Of a stretch of 64,000 nt of DNA, positions 52,380 to 61,417 are shown piece by piece. Under the pieces are notes generated by a model. The model was not told the origin of the DNA, did not search any database, and saw only the letters and a program-made list of their open reading frames with translations. Position numbers and translations under genes: made by a program. Within the stretch, counting starts at the first letter, position 1; each line of letters starts with the position of its first letter. The stretch is from contig CANQOP010000002.1 of assembly GCA_947625485.1 (NCBI GenBank), positions 62,001-126,000 of the forward strand, given 5' to 3'. Origin of the DNA: an uncultured Clostridia bacterium (GTDB lineage: Bacteria; Bacillota; Clostridia; Oscillospirales; Acutalibacteraceae).

Positions 52380-52413
52380 AAAGGGCAGTTCACTTAAAAC
52401 TGCCCTTTTTCTT
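52380..52413 (+). terminator. copA terminator
   Basis: AAAGGGCAGTT / AACTGCCCTTT, 11-bp perfect stem with loop CACTTAA, then TTCTTT. It lies between the convergent copA and sigma-factor genes. Confidence 0.85.
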
Positions 52414-52450
52414 TATATGAAAATAATACATTCTGTTACCCACAATATCT

Positions 52451-54265
52451 TTAATTTTCTTTTTTTATGTCATTTAGTCCCCCATATGGTAATTGTTTAA
52501 TTTTATCAGTATTTTTATCAAAAACACTGTTGTCTATATCTTCATTGATCCTATATTCATATGGCTGGATTCGGCGTATGAGCTCTCCGTTTTTACCATA
52601 CGCGTCCAGAGATAAAAAGATACCGTTCTCCTTATCGACCAACGCTTTGTAGTTATATATATGATTAAAGCCGTTTGACGTCCCCTTTATAAAAAAGCAT
52701 TCTCTGTCGAATTTATAAACTATCTTCTCAACCGTCCAATTATCAATATACGTCATTTTATGTGATATAGCAAACATCTCGGACTTATACTGTGACGGAG
52801 CGCTGTATAAATTAAATATATCACATCTGCTGTACTGCACATACTCTTCTGCATCTTTATCGTACTTATATCTTCTCATCGGGTCGATAAATTTAACAAA
52901 ATCAAGTTTCTGATGCTCTCTGCCAAATTTTGTTATTTGAACAAATTCGTTTTCGTAGAGCTTTAAAAGCAATGTTTTATATCTTTGTTTCTGCGCTTTT
53001 GCTAAAATTTTCTTATCGCCTTTACTTTTTTTGTTATCTGCTCGGTCTCCGAAATCACAGTTGTAGTGCATTTCATTTTTCAGGAGAGTGTATGAGAACG
53101 GCGTTCCGTTACTGTCGAAGATAATTTCCTTGGCTCTGTGCTTGTCCGTATCAGCGCAGTATGTAACATATTCTCCCTCTTCCAAACCTGATGAAATATC
53201 ATATAAATAGAATGTTGACTGAATAGTTTTAAAGTAGTCGAGGGAGTTGTAAATTCGGTCAAGTATATACATTTTATTTGATTTTGAGTTTAAGTCTTTA
53301 TCGGGATTAAAAGATACCTCTTTCCTCTTATCTTTATCATAAAATCCATTGGAATAAAACATTTTCAAAGCGTCAATCTTCTGAATCGTTTCCGAAGCTT
53401 TATTTGCCGTCGTATGTTTCACCGCTACGGTATGGTTATTCTTAGTATTTTGCGTTAGAAAATAAGTAATTCCGCCCGCCGCTACGACAAACGCACTGCT
53501 TACCGCGACTGTTTTTACGAGCGCTGCGTACTTAACCGCGTTTACTGCCGCCTTAGAGGCAGTAACAATACCTTTTTCGACCTGAGTTTTAAGAGCAAAT
53601 ACAGATTTTTCGGAGATTGTAAATTTACTCTTTTCCGCGTCATTTATAAGCGTGTACGATATATATGACAGCGGCGCCGCCCCTCCAAGAAGATTTGCTT
53701 TCCCGTACTTTTCGAGTTCATTTTTAATCGCTTTGCGCGCTGTGTATAAGCGGCTTTTGACCGTTCCTTCCTTTACTTCAAGTACAGATGAGATTTCCTT
53801 AACGCTTAGCTGCTGATAATAGTACATAAGTACACATTCTCTTTGAATTTCGGGGAGCTTGCTGACAGCGTTACGAAGTATTTCGCACACTTCCTCAGTT
53901 TCAACACATTTCTCCGGGATAATCTGAATATCATTTTCTTCAAATTTATCGGTCAATTCTTCATTCTCACGTTTATCAGCAAGTATATTTCTACAGTAAT
54001 TTGCTGTTACGGTCTTAATCCATCCGAGAAAAGCCTTCGGATATTCAACAGACCTGAGATTGCTTAAAACCTTAACATAAATATCTTGAACCGCATCTTT
54101 AGCCTTTTCTTCATTACAAAGCATACTCAGGCAGTAATAATACACATAATTTCCCGTTTCGCTGACAATGTATTCTAGTGCTTTTTTGTCACCATTCTGA
54201 GCCTTTAAAACATTTCTTGCAAGTTTATTGTTGTTAATTTTAAATTGAGGCGTTTTGTCTCTCAT
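52451..54265 (-). CDS. Membrane-anchored ECF sigma factor fused to an extracytoplasmic domain
   Basis: 604 residues in three parts. Residues about 20-95 are sigma region 2 (YYYCLSML, DAVQDIYVKVLSNL, FLGWIKTVTANYCRN). Residues about 125-182 are region 4 (SKLPEIQRECVLMYYYQQLSVKEISSVL, EGTVKSRLYTARKAIK). One transmembrane helix (about 247-270, VSSAFVVAAGGITYFL) leads to about 330 residues predicted outside the cell. The last 70 (YKALVDKENGIFLSLDAYG...INEDIDNSVF) recall LolA/RseB-like lipoprotein-binding folds; that is inference. A sigma factor tethered by its own sensor would need release or could act at the membrane. AGGAGG before ATG; no anti-sigma gene nearby. Confidence 0.85.
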   Translation of the reverse strand: MRDKTPQFKINNNKLARNVLKAQNGDKKALEYIVSETGNYVYYYCLSMLCNEEKAKDAVQDIYVKVLSNLRSVEYPKAFLGWIKTVTANYCRNILADKRENEELTDKFEENDIQIIPEKCVETEEVCEILRNAVSKLPEIQRECVLMYYYQQLSVKEISSVLEVKEGTVKSRLYTARKAIKNELEKYGKANLLGGAAPLSYISYTLINDAEKSKFTISEKSVFALKTQVEKGIVTASKAAVNAVKYAALVKTVAVSSAFVVAAGGITYFLTQNTKNNHTVAVKHTTANKASETIQKIDALKMFYSNGFYDKDKRKEVSFNPDKDLNSKSNKMYILDRIYNSLDYFKTIQSTFYLYDISSGLEEGEYVTYCADTDKHRAKEIIFDSNGTPFSYTLLKNEMHYNCDFGDRADNKKSKGDKKILAKAQKQRYKTLLLKLYENEFVQITKFGREHQKLDFVKFIDPMRRYKYDKDAEEYVQYSRCDIFNLYSAPSQYKSEMFAISHKMTYIDNWTVEKIVYKFDRECFFIKGTSNGFNHIYNYKALVDKENGIFLSLDAYGKNGELIRRIQPYEYRINEDIDNSVFDKNTDKIKQLPYGGLNDIKKEN

Positions 54266-54296
54266 AATGAACCTCCTTATACGCGTTCATATAAAA

Positions 54297-54322
54297 AGAC
54301 AATAAAAATAATAAATGGTTCA
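54297..54322 (-). promoter_or_regulatory. Candidate ECF-type promoter of the sigma-factor gene
   Basis: Minus strand: TGAACC (54322-54317), exactly 16 bases, then GTCT (54300-54297), resembling the general ECF pattern GAAC-N16-CGTC. It lies about 30 bases before the ATG and would allow self-activation. Confidence 0.45.
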
Positions 54323-54331
54323 TTTAATGTC

Positions 54332-54362
54332 AAAAAGGCTGCCTCAACGAGACAACCTTTTT
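54332..54362 (-). terminator. purD terminator, end of the purine operon
   Basis: Minus strand: AAAAAGGTTGTCTC / GAGGCAGCCTTTTT, a 14-bp stem with two G-U pairs and a three-base loop ending in five T, directly after the purD stop. Confidence 0.85.
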
Positions 54363-54368
54363 ATCATA

Positions 54369-55634
54369 TTATTTTGTTCTGCCTATATCCTTGCGGAAGT
54401 GGGCTCCGTCAAAATGAATTTTATCAACTGCAGCATAAGCCTTTTTCAAAGCTTCGTCGAGTGTATCGGCTTTAGCAGTAACACCAAGTACCCGACCGCC
54501 GTTCGTGAGGAACTTACCGTTCTCGAGCTTTGTGCCTGCGTGATATACAACAGCGCCGCTTACAGAACCGTTCTTATCAAGACCGCTGATCTCGATACCT
54601 TTCTTATACGCAAGCGGGTATCCGCCGCTCGCCATAACAATACAGGCAGTAGCTCCGTCATACCACTCGACGTCAATATCGGCAAGTTTCTCGTCAATAA
54701 CAGCCTCGCATATATCGACCAAATCAGTCTTAAGCCGCGGAAGAACTACCTGAGCCTCCGGGTCGCCGAAGCGTGCGTTATATTCGATTACCTTCGGTCC
54801 GTTCGGAGTAATCATAAGTCCGAAGTAGAGACAACCCTTAAAAGGTCTGCCTTCCTTGCTCATAGCCTCAATCGTCGGAACAAAAATCGTGTCGTAACAC
54901 TCCTTGGCAATTTCATCTGAATAGTACGGATTAGGACTTACCGTACCCATACCGCCCGTATTCAGACCCTCGTCGTTATCGTAGGCACGTTTATGGTCCT
55001 TTGAGCTCACCATAGGCTTGACAACCTTGCCGTCGGTAAACGCGAGAACACTGACCTCGGGTCCTGTGAGGAACTCCTCAATTACAATGTTATTACCGGA
55101 ATCGCCAAACTGCTTGTCCTCCATAATGGACTTGATAGCCGCCTTTGCTTCGTCTATTGTCTGAGCAATTATTACACCCTTTCCGAGTGCCAGACCGTCA
55201 GCTTTTACAACAACGGGAACGGTATTTTCTTTTTCAACATACTCCATAGCCTTCTTAGCGTCGTCAAAAACCTCATACTTCGCTGTGGGAATGTTGTATT
55301 TTTTCATAAGATTCTTTGAAAAGACCTTTGAAGCCTCGATTATAGCCGCGTTCTCATTAGGACCAAAAGCGCGTATTCCCGCATCGTTCATAGCGTCTAC
55401 CATACCCGCGGCAAGCGGATCATCGGGAGCTACGAACACGAGGTCAATAGCCTTGTCCTTTGCAAACTTAACCATATTTTCTATGTCCATCGCGCCGATA
55501 TTTACAGTTTCGGCATCTCTGGAAATACCGCCGTTACCTGGTGCGCAGTAGAGCTTTGTGCACTTAGGCGACTCTTTGAGCTTTTTTATCAAAGCGTGTT
55601 CTCTGCCGCCTGAGCCAACCATTAATATTTTCAT
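54369..55634 (-). CDS. purD: Phosphoribosylamine-glycine ligase
   Basis: ATP-grasp enzyme joining glycine to phosphoribosylamine, step 2 of purine synthesis. The N-terminus MKILMVGSGGREHAL, then KADGLALGKGVI (ATP site), GGMGTVSPNP and YNARFGDPEAQVVLPRL are typical. 421 residues. Last gene of the operon, followed by a strong terminator. Confidence 0.97.
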   Translation of the reverse strand: MKILMVGSGGREHALIKKLKESPKCTKLYCAPGNGGISRDAETVNIGAMDIENMVKFAKDKAIDLVFVAPDDPLAAGMVDAMNDAGIRAFGPNENAAIIEASKVFSKNLMKKYNIPTAKYEVFDDAKKAMEYVEKENTVPVVVKADGLALGKGVIIAQTIDEAKAAIKSIMEDKQFGDSGNNIVIEEFLTGPEVSVLAFTDGKVVKPMVSSKDHKRAYDNDEGLNTGGMGTVSPNPYYSDEIAKECYDTIFVPTIEAMSKEGRPFKGCLYFGLMITPNGPKVIEYNARFGDPEAQVVLPRLKTDLVDICEAVIDEKLADIDVEWYDGATACIVMASGGYPLAYKKGIEISGLDKNGSVSGAVVYHAGTKLENGKFLTNGGRVLGVTAKADTLDEALKKAYAAVDKIHFDGAHFRKDIGRTK

Positions 55635-55653
55635 ATTGTACCTCTGTATTAAA

Positions 55654-56832
55654 TTAGTGATGGAAAAGTCTTATTCCCGTGAACGCCATTGTCATATTGT
55701 ACTTATCGCAGGTTTCAATTACATTGTCGTCCCGAATTGAGCCGCCGGGCTGAGCAACGTATTGAACGCCCGATTTCTTTGCGCGCTCAATGTTGTCGCC
55801 GAACGGGAAGAACGCGTCTGAGCCGAGGCTCACGCCGCTGTTCTTGGCAATCCATTCCTTCTTTTCCTCTGCGGTGAGGGGCTCGGGCTTAACCTTAAAG
55901 AGATTTTGCCAAGTGCCGTCTCTTAGGACATCATCATATTCGTCGGAAATATATACGTCAATCGTGTTGTCACGGTCGGGACGGCGGATATTATCAACAA
56001 ACTGCAGTCCGAGCACCTTCGGGTGCTGTCTGAGCCACCAGATGTCAGCCTTATTGCCTGCAAGTCTTGTGCAGTGAACGCGCGACTGCTGACCTGCGCC
56101 TACGCCGATAGCCTGTCCGTCCTTAGCGTAACAAACGGAGTTGGACTGAGTGTATTTAAGAGTGATAAGAGCGATAAGAAGATCGCGCTTAGCTTCCTCA
56201 GGAAGTTCTTTATTAGCTGTAGGAATGTTTGAAGTAATCATTTCCTCGTCAATTTTGAGTTCATTTCTTCCCTGCTCAAATGTGATACCGAAAACGTCCT
56301 TGTGCTCGATCGGAGCAGGAACATAGTCAGGGTCAATTTTTACTACATTATAAGTGCCCTTGCGCTTCGTCTTTAGAACTTCAAGAGCCTCAGGAGTGTA
56401 ATCGGGGGCGATAATACCGTCGCTTACTTCTCTCTGTAAAAGTTTAGCAGTTTGAACGTCACAAGTGTCCGAGAGCGCAACCCAGTCTCCGTATGAGGAC
56501 ATTCTGTCGGCGCCTCTCGCCTTAGCGTATGCGCTTGCAATCGGAGAAAGCTTTAAATCGTCAACAAAGTATATTTTTTTAAGTGTATCGGAAAGCTCTG
56601 TCGCAACAGCGGCGCCCGCAGGGCTTACGTGCTTGAATGACGCGGCGGCAGGAAGTCCCGTAGCGGCTTTCAGCTCACAAACAAGCTGCCATGAATTAAA
56701 TGCGTCCAGGAAGTTTATATAACCGGGTTTACCGTTGAGAACTTCAATAGGTAAATCCGAACCGTCTTTCATAAAAACTCTTGACGGTTTCTGATTAGGG
56801 TTACAACCGTATTTTAAAGCTAGTTCGTTCAT
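55654..56832 (-). CDS. purH: AICAR transformylase, stand-alone (PurH C-terminal domain only)
   Basis: Formylates AICAR with 10-formyl-THF (step 9). The 392-residue protein begins directly with transformylase sequence (LKYGCNPNQKPS, the AICARFT signature) and shows SFKHVSPAGAAV, NSVCYAKDGQAIGVGAGQQSR and DAFFPFGDNIE. The usual N-terminal IMP-cyclohydrolase domain (about 200 residues) of bifunctional PurH is missing. The last step is instead covered by the PurO-type gene just upstream (15 bases away). Confidence 0.92.
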   Translation of the reverse strand: MNELALKYGCNPNQKPSRVFMKDGSDLPIEVLNGKPGYINFLDAFNSWQLVCELKAATGLPAAASFKHVSPAGAAVATELSDTLKKIYFVDDLKLSPIASAYAKARGADRMSSYGDWVALSDTCDVQTAKLLQREVSDGIIAPDYTPEALEVLKTKRKGTYNVVKIDPDYVPAPIEHKDVFGITFEQGRNELKIDEEMITSNIPTANKELPEEAKRDLLIALITLKYTQSNSVCYAKDGQAIGVGAGQQSRVHCTRLAGNKADIWWLRQHPKVLGLQFVDNIRRPDRDNTIDVYISDEYDDVLRDGTWQNLFKVKPEPLTAEEKKEWIAKNSGVSLGSDAFFPFGDNIERAKKSGVQYVAQPGGSIRDDNVIETCDKYNMTMAFTGIRLFHH

Positions 56833-56846
56833 AATATTACCTCCGA

Positions 56847-57581
56847 TTATTTATTTTTGTTAATAATTCTTGAAGTCGCTTTGTTTGTAGCAATATCGAT
56901 ATATCTGACAAAAAGGCTTACCTTGTTATCACAATCAAGCGCGTTCCATATTTTCTCTGCAAACGTATCAATGTCGTCGTTTCCTATCTCTACCAGAGTA
57001 GGTTCACCCTCAAAGCTCGGCAGCGGATTTCCGTCCTCCATATATGTATGAATATAATGGCCCTCACCCTGAATCGGGTGAGCATAGTCAAATGTGAATC
57101 TCTGACAGCATTTAGGATTGCCGTTAGCGCTCTTTAGAATTGACAAAGTATAAGAAACCTTTTCTCCTCTTGCGTCTTTCTCGGTGCGGCAGTTTACGAT
57201 ACCGCTGATACGTGGCGTATAGTTAGGAGCGTCAGGCTCGAACTCACGCGCGCTTAGACTCTGCTCGAAGGTTTTGCCGCATGACATAAGCGAGTGGATA
57301 GTATCGGTCTGGTCGCCGTTTGTTACAATTGTGCTCTCAGCGAGTGTTCTCACAGGAGAATAAATTATAAGGCTCGGGTCTTCGAGCTTACTTTCGTCAA
57401 ACGCTTTAGTTCGTATGCCGTCGCCGTCTTCTACAAAAACACGGTTACGGCTGTTGCTGCTGCGCCCCATAATGAAATAAGCTATAACAGCGTTTGTACC
57501 GTCGGCCGTTCTTCCCAGAACTATCCCTCTTCCGGGGTAGCTTGTAGAAGAAATTTCCTTTTCAAGTGATACAGGTTTCAT
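56847..57581 (-). CDS. purO: IMP cyclohydrolase of the archaeal PurO type
   Basis: Closes the ring of FAICAR to give IMP, the final step. The 244-residue protein has the PurO layout: YPGRGIVLGRTADGTNAVIAYFIMGRS.NSRNR at the start and YTPRISGIV with FDYAHPIQGEGHYIHTY later. PurO was first described in Archaea and also occurs in some Clostridia. It sits between purN and the shortened purH and replaces the missing cyclohydrolase half of PurH. The symbol follows the archaeal name. Confidence 0.87.
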   Translation of the reverse strand: MKPVSLEKEISSTSYPGRGIVLGRTADGTNAVIAYFIMGRSSNSRNRVFVEDGDGIRTKAFDESKLEDPSLIIYSPVRTLAESTIVTNGDQTDTIHSLMSCGKTFEQSLSAREFEPDAPNYTPRISGIVNCRTEKDARGEKVSYTLSILKSANGNPKCCQRFTFDYAHPIQGEGHYIHTYMEDGNPLPSFEGEPTLVEIGNDDIDTFAEKIWNALDCDNKVSLFVRYIDIATNKATSRIINKNK

Positions 57582-57596
57582 TTTTACCGTCCTTTC

Positions 57597-58226
57597 TTAC
57601 TCGCTTATAACAGCGATATTGCCTTTAACACTTATTTTATCCTCGCAGAACAGCGACACTGCCTCGGGCAGTATCTTCCATTCCGCCTGCTCCATAATCC
57701 TTTTTTGAAGTGTTTCCGGTGTATCCCCGTATTTCACCTCTACGGGCTTTTGAATTATAATCGGTCCGCCGTCGCACTCTTCATTCACGAAGTGAGCTGT
57801 TGCGCCGCTGATTTTCACGCCCTTTGCAAGCGCCGCCTCATGAACCCGAAGTCCGTAAAATCCCTCGCCGCAAAAGCTCGGAATAAGCGCGGGGTGAATA
57901 TTAATGATTTTATTTTCAAAAGCGGAGATAACCTTATGTCCCAGAATAGTCATAAATCCCGCGAGTACGACTAAATCTGCATTTTTACTCTCTAATAGTT
58001 TGGTTAAAGCCTCGTCATATTCGTCAAACTCATTAAAATCCCTGCGGCGGATAACGGCGGTATCTATGCCGTTAGCGGCTGCGCGTGTGAGAGCGTAAGC
58101 ATTCGGGTTACTTGATATTACGCAGTTAATTTTGCCGTTTTTTATTATTCCCGATTTTTGAGCGTCGATAAGAGCCTGAAGATTTGTACCTCCGCCCGAT
58201 ACGAGAACAACGATATTTTTCATCAT
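57597..58226 (-). CDS. purN: Phosphoribosylglycinamide formyltransferase
   Basis: Formylates GAR with 10-formyl-THF (step 3). Marks: [16 protein letters not shown], the active-site [12 protein letters not shown] and [18 protein letters not shown]. 209 residues. ATG overlaps the purM stop (ATGA); a second ATG follows at once. Confidence 0.96.
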   Translation of the reverse strand: MMKNIVVLVSGGGTNLQALIDAQKSGIIKNGKINCVISSNPNAYALTRAAANGIDTAVIRRRDFNEFDEYDEALTKLLESKNADLVVLAGFMTILGHKVISAFENKIINIHPALIPSFCGEGFYGLRVHEAALAKGVKISGATAHFVNEECDGGPIIIQKPVEVKYGDTPETLQKRIMEQAEWKILPEAVSLFCEDKISVKGNIAVISE

Positions 58227-59257
58227 TCTATGATTACTCCTTCGTCACCCTTGACCACTTCGCCGATAACTACTGCATCTTCGCCGTTAGCCCTGAGCAC
58301 GTCAAGCGCCTTGTCAACACAGTTTTTATCTACAGCGGCAATCATACCAATTCCCATATTAAAGGTGTTGAACATATCGTGCTCGGATATATCTCCGACT
58401 CTCTGCAAAACTTTGAAAATCGGCAACACGGGAACAGCGCTCTTATCAATTTTAGCGGTAAGACCGTCTTTCATCATACGCGGAATATTTTCATAAAAAC
58501 CGCCACCCGTGATATGAGAAACAGCCTTGACTTCAACCTCTTTAATGAGAGCAAGGATTGGCTTTACATATATCTTTGTCGGAGTCAACAGAGTTTCTCC
58601 GAGCGGTCTGTCAAGCTCGGGATATGTATTGTTAATCGTATTTTCGTCGATACCGAAAACCTTCCTCACGAGAGAAAAGCCGTTTGAGTGAACTCCCGAT
58701 GAGCGTAATCCGATAAGCACATCGCCATCGCACAGTTTACTTCCGTCTATAATACTCGGCTTGTCCACTATACCAACGCAAAAACCCGCAACGTCGTACT
58801 CGTCTGTCGGATAAAAGCCCGGCATTTCGGCAGTTTCGCCGCCTACAAGAGCACAGCCCGACTGAATACAGCCGTCAGCAATTCCCGAAACGATGTCGGC
58901 AATTTTTTCTGGTACGTTCTTGCCGCACGCAATATAATCAAGGAAGAATAAAGGCTGAGCGCCTCCGCACACAACATCGTTTACGCACATTGCAACGGCG
59001 TCAATTCCGATTGTATTATGTTTATCCAAAAGGAAAGCAAGCTTGAGCTTTGTTCCCACGCCGTCTGTGCCCGAAACGAGCACAGGCTCCTTCATACCGC
59101 TTAGATTCGGCGCAAAAAGTCCGCCGAAACCGCCTATACCCGACACAACGCCGTCAATCTTCGTTCTCGCAACGTGGCTCTTCATAAGCTCAACCGCCTT
59201 ATAACCTGCGGTTACATCAACGCCTGCCGCCTTATAACTTTCACTGAAACTCTTCAT
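58223..59257 (-). CDS. purM: Phosphoribosylformylglycinamidine cyclo-ligase
   Basis: AIR synthetase, step 5. Family signatures: [50 protein letters not shown] and [15 protein letters not shown]. 344 residues, normal. Between purF and purN in the operon. Confidence 0.97.
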   Translation of the reverse strand: MKSFSESYKAAGVDVTAGYKAVELMKSHVARTKIDGVVSGIGGFGGLFAPNLSGMKEPVLVSGTDGVGTKLKLAFLLDKHNTIGIDAVAMCVNDVVCGGAQPLFFLDYIACGKNVPEKIADIVSGIADGCIQSGCALVGGETAEMPGFYPTDEYDVAGFCVGIVDKPSIIDGSKLCDGDVLIGLRSSGVHSNGFSLVRKVFGIDENTINNTYPELDRPLGETLLTPTKIYVKPILALIKEVEVKAVSHITGGGFYENIPRMMKDGLTAKIDKSAVPVLPIFKVLQRVGDISEHDMFNTFNMGIGMIAAVDKNCVDKALDVLRANGEDAVVIGEVVKGDEGVIIE

Positions 59258-59268
59258 TCTTACCCCCG

Positions 59269-60714
59269 TTAAACTTTTTTGATTTTTACTGCAAATTTAT
59301 CTTCATATATAATCTTAGGTACATCAGCGTTGTAATGACCGCTGAAACAACCGTCGCAAAGACCGATATTACACCCCTCGGCTATACTGTGGAGACCCTT
59401 AATACTCAGAAAGCTGAGCGAATCCGCGCCGATTTCATTTCTCAGCTCATCTACCGAAAATCTGTTGGAAATCATATTTTCCGGAGAAGGAAGGTCAATT
59501 CCAAAATAGCAGGGATAAACAAATTCAGGCGAACTTATGCGCATATGAATTTCCTTCGCTCCAGCGTCTCTAAGCAGCTTTACGATATGTGCCGAGGTAT
59601 TTCCTCGCACGATTGAGTCGTCTATAATTACAATTCTTTTGCCCTCAACAATGTTTTTAAGGACATTAAGCCGCATTTTCAGGAGCTTTTTCTTCTTATC
59701 ATTACCTCCTGCGTCGGCGGTTCTGCCTATATATTTATTCTTAATAAATGCTGTAGCATATGTGATTCCCGACGCCTCGGCATATCCCTGAGCAGCGTCA
59801 AGTCCCGAATCAGGCACGCCGCAGACAATATCCGCTTCCACGGGATTTTCTTCATAAAGTAGCTTCCCCGCTCTTCGCCTTGCTATATTTACATTCACTC
59901 CGTCGACTACCGAATCGGGGCGAGCAAAATAAACGTACTCAAAGAGACAAAGAGAACTTGTTTTCTTCTTATCGCTGTGGTAGCTGTGGAAGCCTTTATC
60001 GTCTATAACAACGACCTCTCCCGGCTCAACGTCTCGAATAAACTCACCGCCTATGGAATCAATAGCACAACTCTCTGAAGCGAGTACATAGCTGTTGTTA
60101 AGCTTTCCTATGCACAGCGGCTTAAAGCCGTGGGGATCGCGCACGCCGATAAGCTTTTTTGGTGCGCCTATAACAATTGAGTAAGCGCCCTTGAGAACTT
60201 CCATAGTTTTAAGAATCGCCTGCTCAATAGTATCGCACTCAATTCTTCTGGTAGCTATCATATAGCCGATTATCTCGGCGTGAGAGTTGGACTGAAATAT
60301 AGCGCCTCCGTGCTCAAGCTCGTTGCGTATTTCTGCAAAATTAGTGATTGCGCCGTTATTCGCTATAGCAAGCGAGCCGCATATGTAACGCATAACGAGC
60401 GGTTGAGTAGCCGCTCTGTCCAGATATGAGGTCGATGTATAACGAACGTGACCGACAGCCATTTCTCCCTGAGGAAGCTTTTTTAATGCTTTCTCGGTAA
60501 GCACGGTCGAAACGATTCCCAAATCCTTTAGTGTATAAGGCTCCTCGTCCTTTATAACCGTTATTCCGACGCTCTCCTGACCTCTGTGTTGAAGTCCGTA
60601 GAGTCCGTCGTGAGTTACGGATACAATATCTATATCGTCATTGCGATATATTCCGAATACTCCGCACTCCTCATTCACTTTATCCAGACGTTTGTCGATA
60701 ACTACACTTTTCAA
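59269..60714 (-). CDS. purF: Amidophosphoribosyltransferase
   Basis: First committed step: transfers glutamine amide nitrogen to PRPP. A short propeptide precedes the catalytic cysteine in [10 protein letters not shown] (Cys17). [10 protein letters not shown] and the PRPP-binding [13 protein letters not shown] are present. Cysteines in the C-terminal half ([11 protein letters not shown]) fit the iron-sulfur Bacillus type. TTG start overlapping the purE stop (TTGA). 481 residues. Confidence 0.96.
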   Translation of the reverse strand: MKSVVIDKRLDKVNEECGVFGIYRNDDIDIVSVTHDGLYGLQHRGQESVGITVIKDEEPYTLKDLGIVSTVLTEKALKKLPQGEMAVGHVRYTSTSYLDRAATQPLVMRYICGSLAIANNGAITNFAEIRNELEHGGAIFQSNSHAEIIGYMIATRRIECDTIEQAILKTMEVLKGAYSIVIGAPKKLIGVRDPHGFKPLCIGKLNNSYVLASESCAIDSIGGEFIRDVEPGEVVVIDDKGFHSYHSDKKKTSSLCLFEYVYFARPDSVVDGVNVNIARRRAGKLLYEENPVEADIVCGVPDSGLDAAQGYAEASGITYATAFIKNKYIGRTADAGGNDKKKKLLKMRLNVLKNIVEGKRIVIIDDSIVRGNTSAHIVKLLRDAGAKEIHMRISSPEFVYPCYFGIDLPSPENMISNRFSVDELRNEIGADSLSFLSIKGLHSIAEGCNIGLCDGCFSGHYNADVPKIIYEDKFAVKIKKV

Positions 60715-61208
60715 AGCTCAGCAGCCTTTCTCTGAATATCAGCGTCTTTTTTTGCTACACCCTCCGCCATTTCAGTTTTCATAGCCTCGAGTTTTTTGTC
60801 GAGAGTTTCATCGGAAAGAGCGAGCATTTGAATTGCCAAAATCGCCGCGTTTCCCGCGCCGTCAACAGCTACTGTAGAAACAGGTATACCCGTCGGCATC
60901 ATAACAGTCGCAAGGAGAGCGTCCATACCGTCAAATGCCGCGGATTTAATTGGAATACCGATAACCGGCAGTGTCGTGTGTGCAGCGAGAACGCCCGCAA
61001 GGTGAGCAGCCATACCCGCCGCCGCAATAATAACGCCGAAACCGTTAGCCTTTGCATTCTTGGAAAACTCAGCGGCAGCATCAGGAGTGCGATGAGCGCT
61101 CATAACGTGCACCTCATACGGTACGTCAAACTCCTTTAATTTAAGCACAGCCTTCTGTACAACCTTGAAATCGCTGTCAGAACCCATAATTACTGCAACT
61201 TTTTTCAT
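60711..61208 (-). CDS. purE: N5-carboxyaminoimidazole ribonucleotide mutase
   Basis: Moves the carboxyl group on (N)CAIR, step 6. Marks: [36 protein letters not shown] and [14 protein letters not shown]-like [10 protein letters not shown]. 165 residues, first gene of the operon, with AAAGGAG before ATG. purC, purB, purL/S/Q and purK are not in the window. Confidence 0.96.
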   Translation of the reverse strand: MKKVAVIMGSDSDFKVVQKAVLKLKEFDVPYEVHVMSAHRTPDAAAEFSKNAKANGFGVIIAAAGMAAHLAGVLAAHTTLPVIGIPIKSAAFDGMDALLATVMMPTGIPVSTVAVDGAGNAAILAIQMLALSDETLDKKLEAMKTEMAEGVAKKDADIQRKAAEL

Positions 61209-61243
61209 TGGAATTCTCCTTTATGTTATAAAATTACTCCTTT

Positions 61244-61272
61244 ATTATACTGAAAAAACATAAAATATTCAA
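61244..61272 (-). promoter_or_regulatory. Sigma-A promoter of the purine operon
   Basis: Minus strand: TTGAAT (61272-61267), 17 bases, consensus TATAAT (61249-61244). The leader is only about 30 bases, too short for a purine riboswitch, so control must act at the promoter or by a protein. The roughly 115 bases upstream of it hold nothing I can identify. Confidence 0.75.
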
Positions 61273-61388
61273 TAGAAAAGCGCTTTATTTCGAGATTTCA
61301 TTATATAGTGTGATTAAAAAGCATTTTCTTAAAGAATTTTGTAAAACTTTGACAAGAAAGCCGGTATCAAAAAGAAGACAAATAAATA

Positions 61389-61411
61389 ACCGACTGTAAA
61401 ATACAGTCGGT
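61389..61411 (-). terminator. Terminator of the SPFH gene
   Basis: Perfect ten-base arms accgactgta / tacagtcggt with loop aaa, just after the SPFH stop; minus-strand tail TATTTATTTG. Confidence 0.75.
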
Positions 61412-61417
61412 CATATA

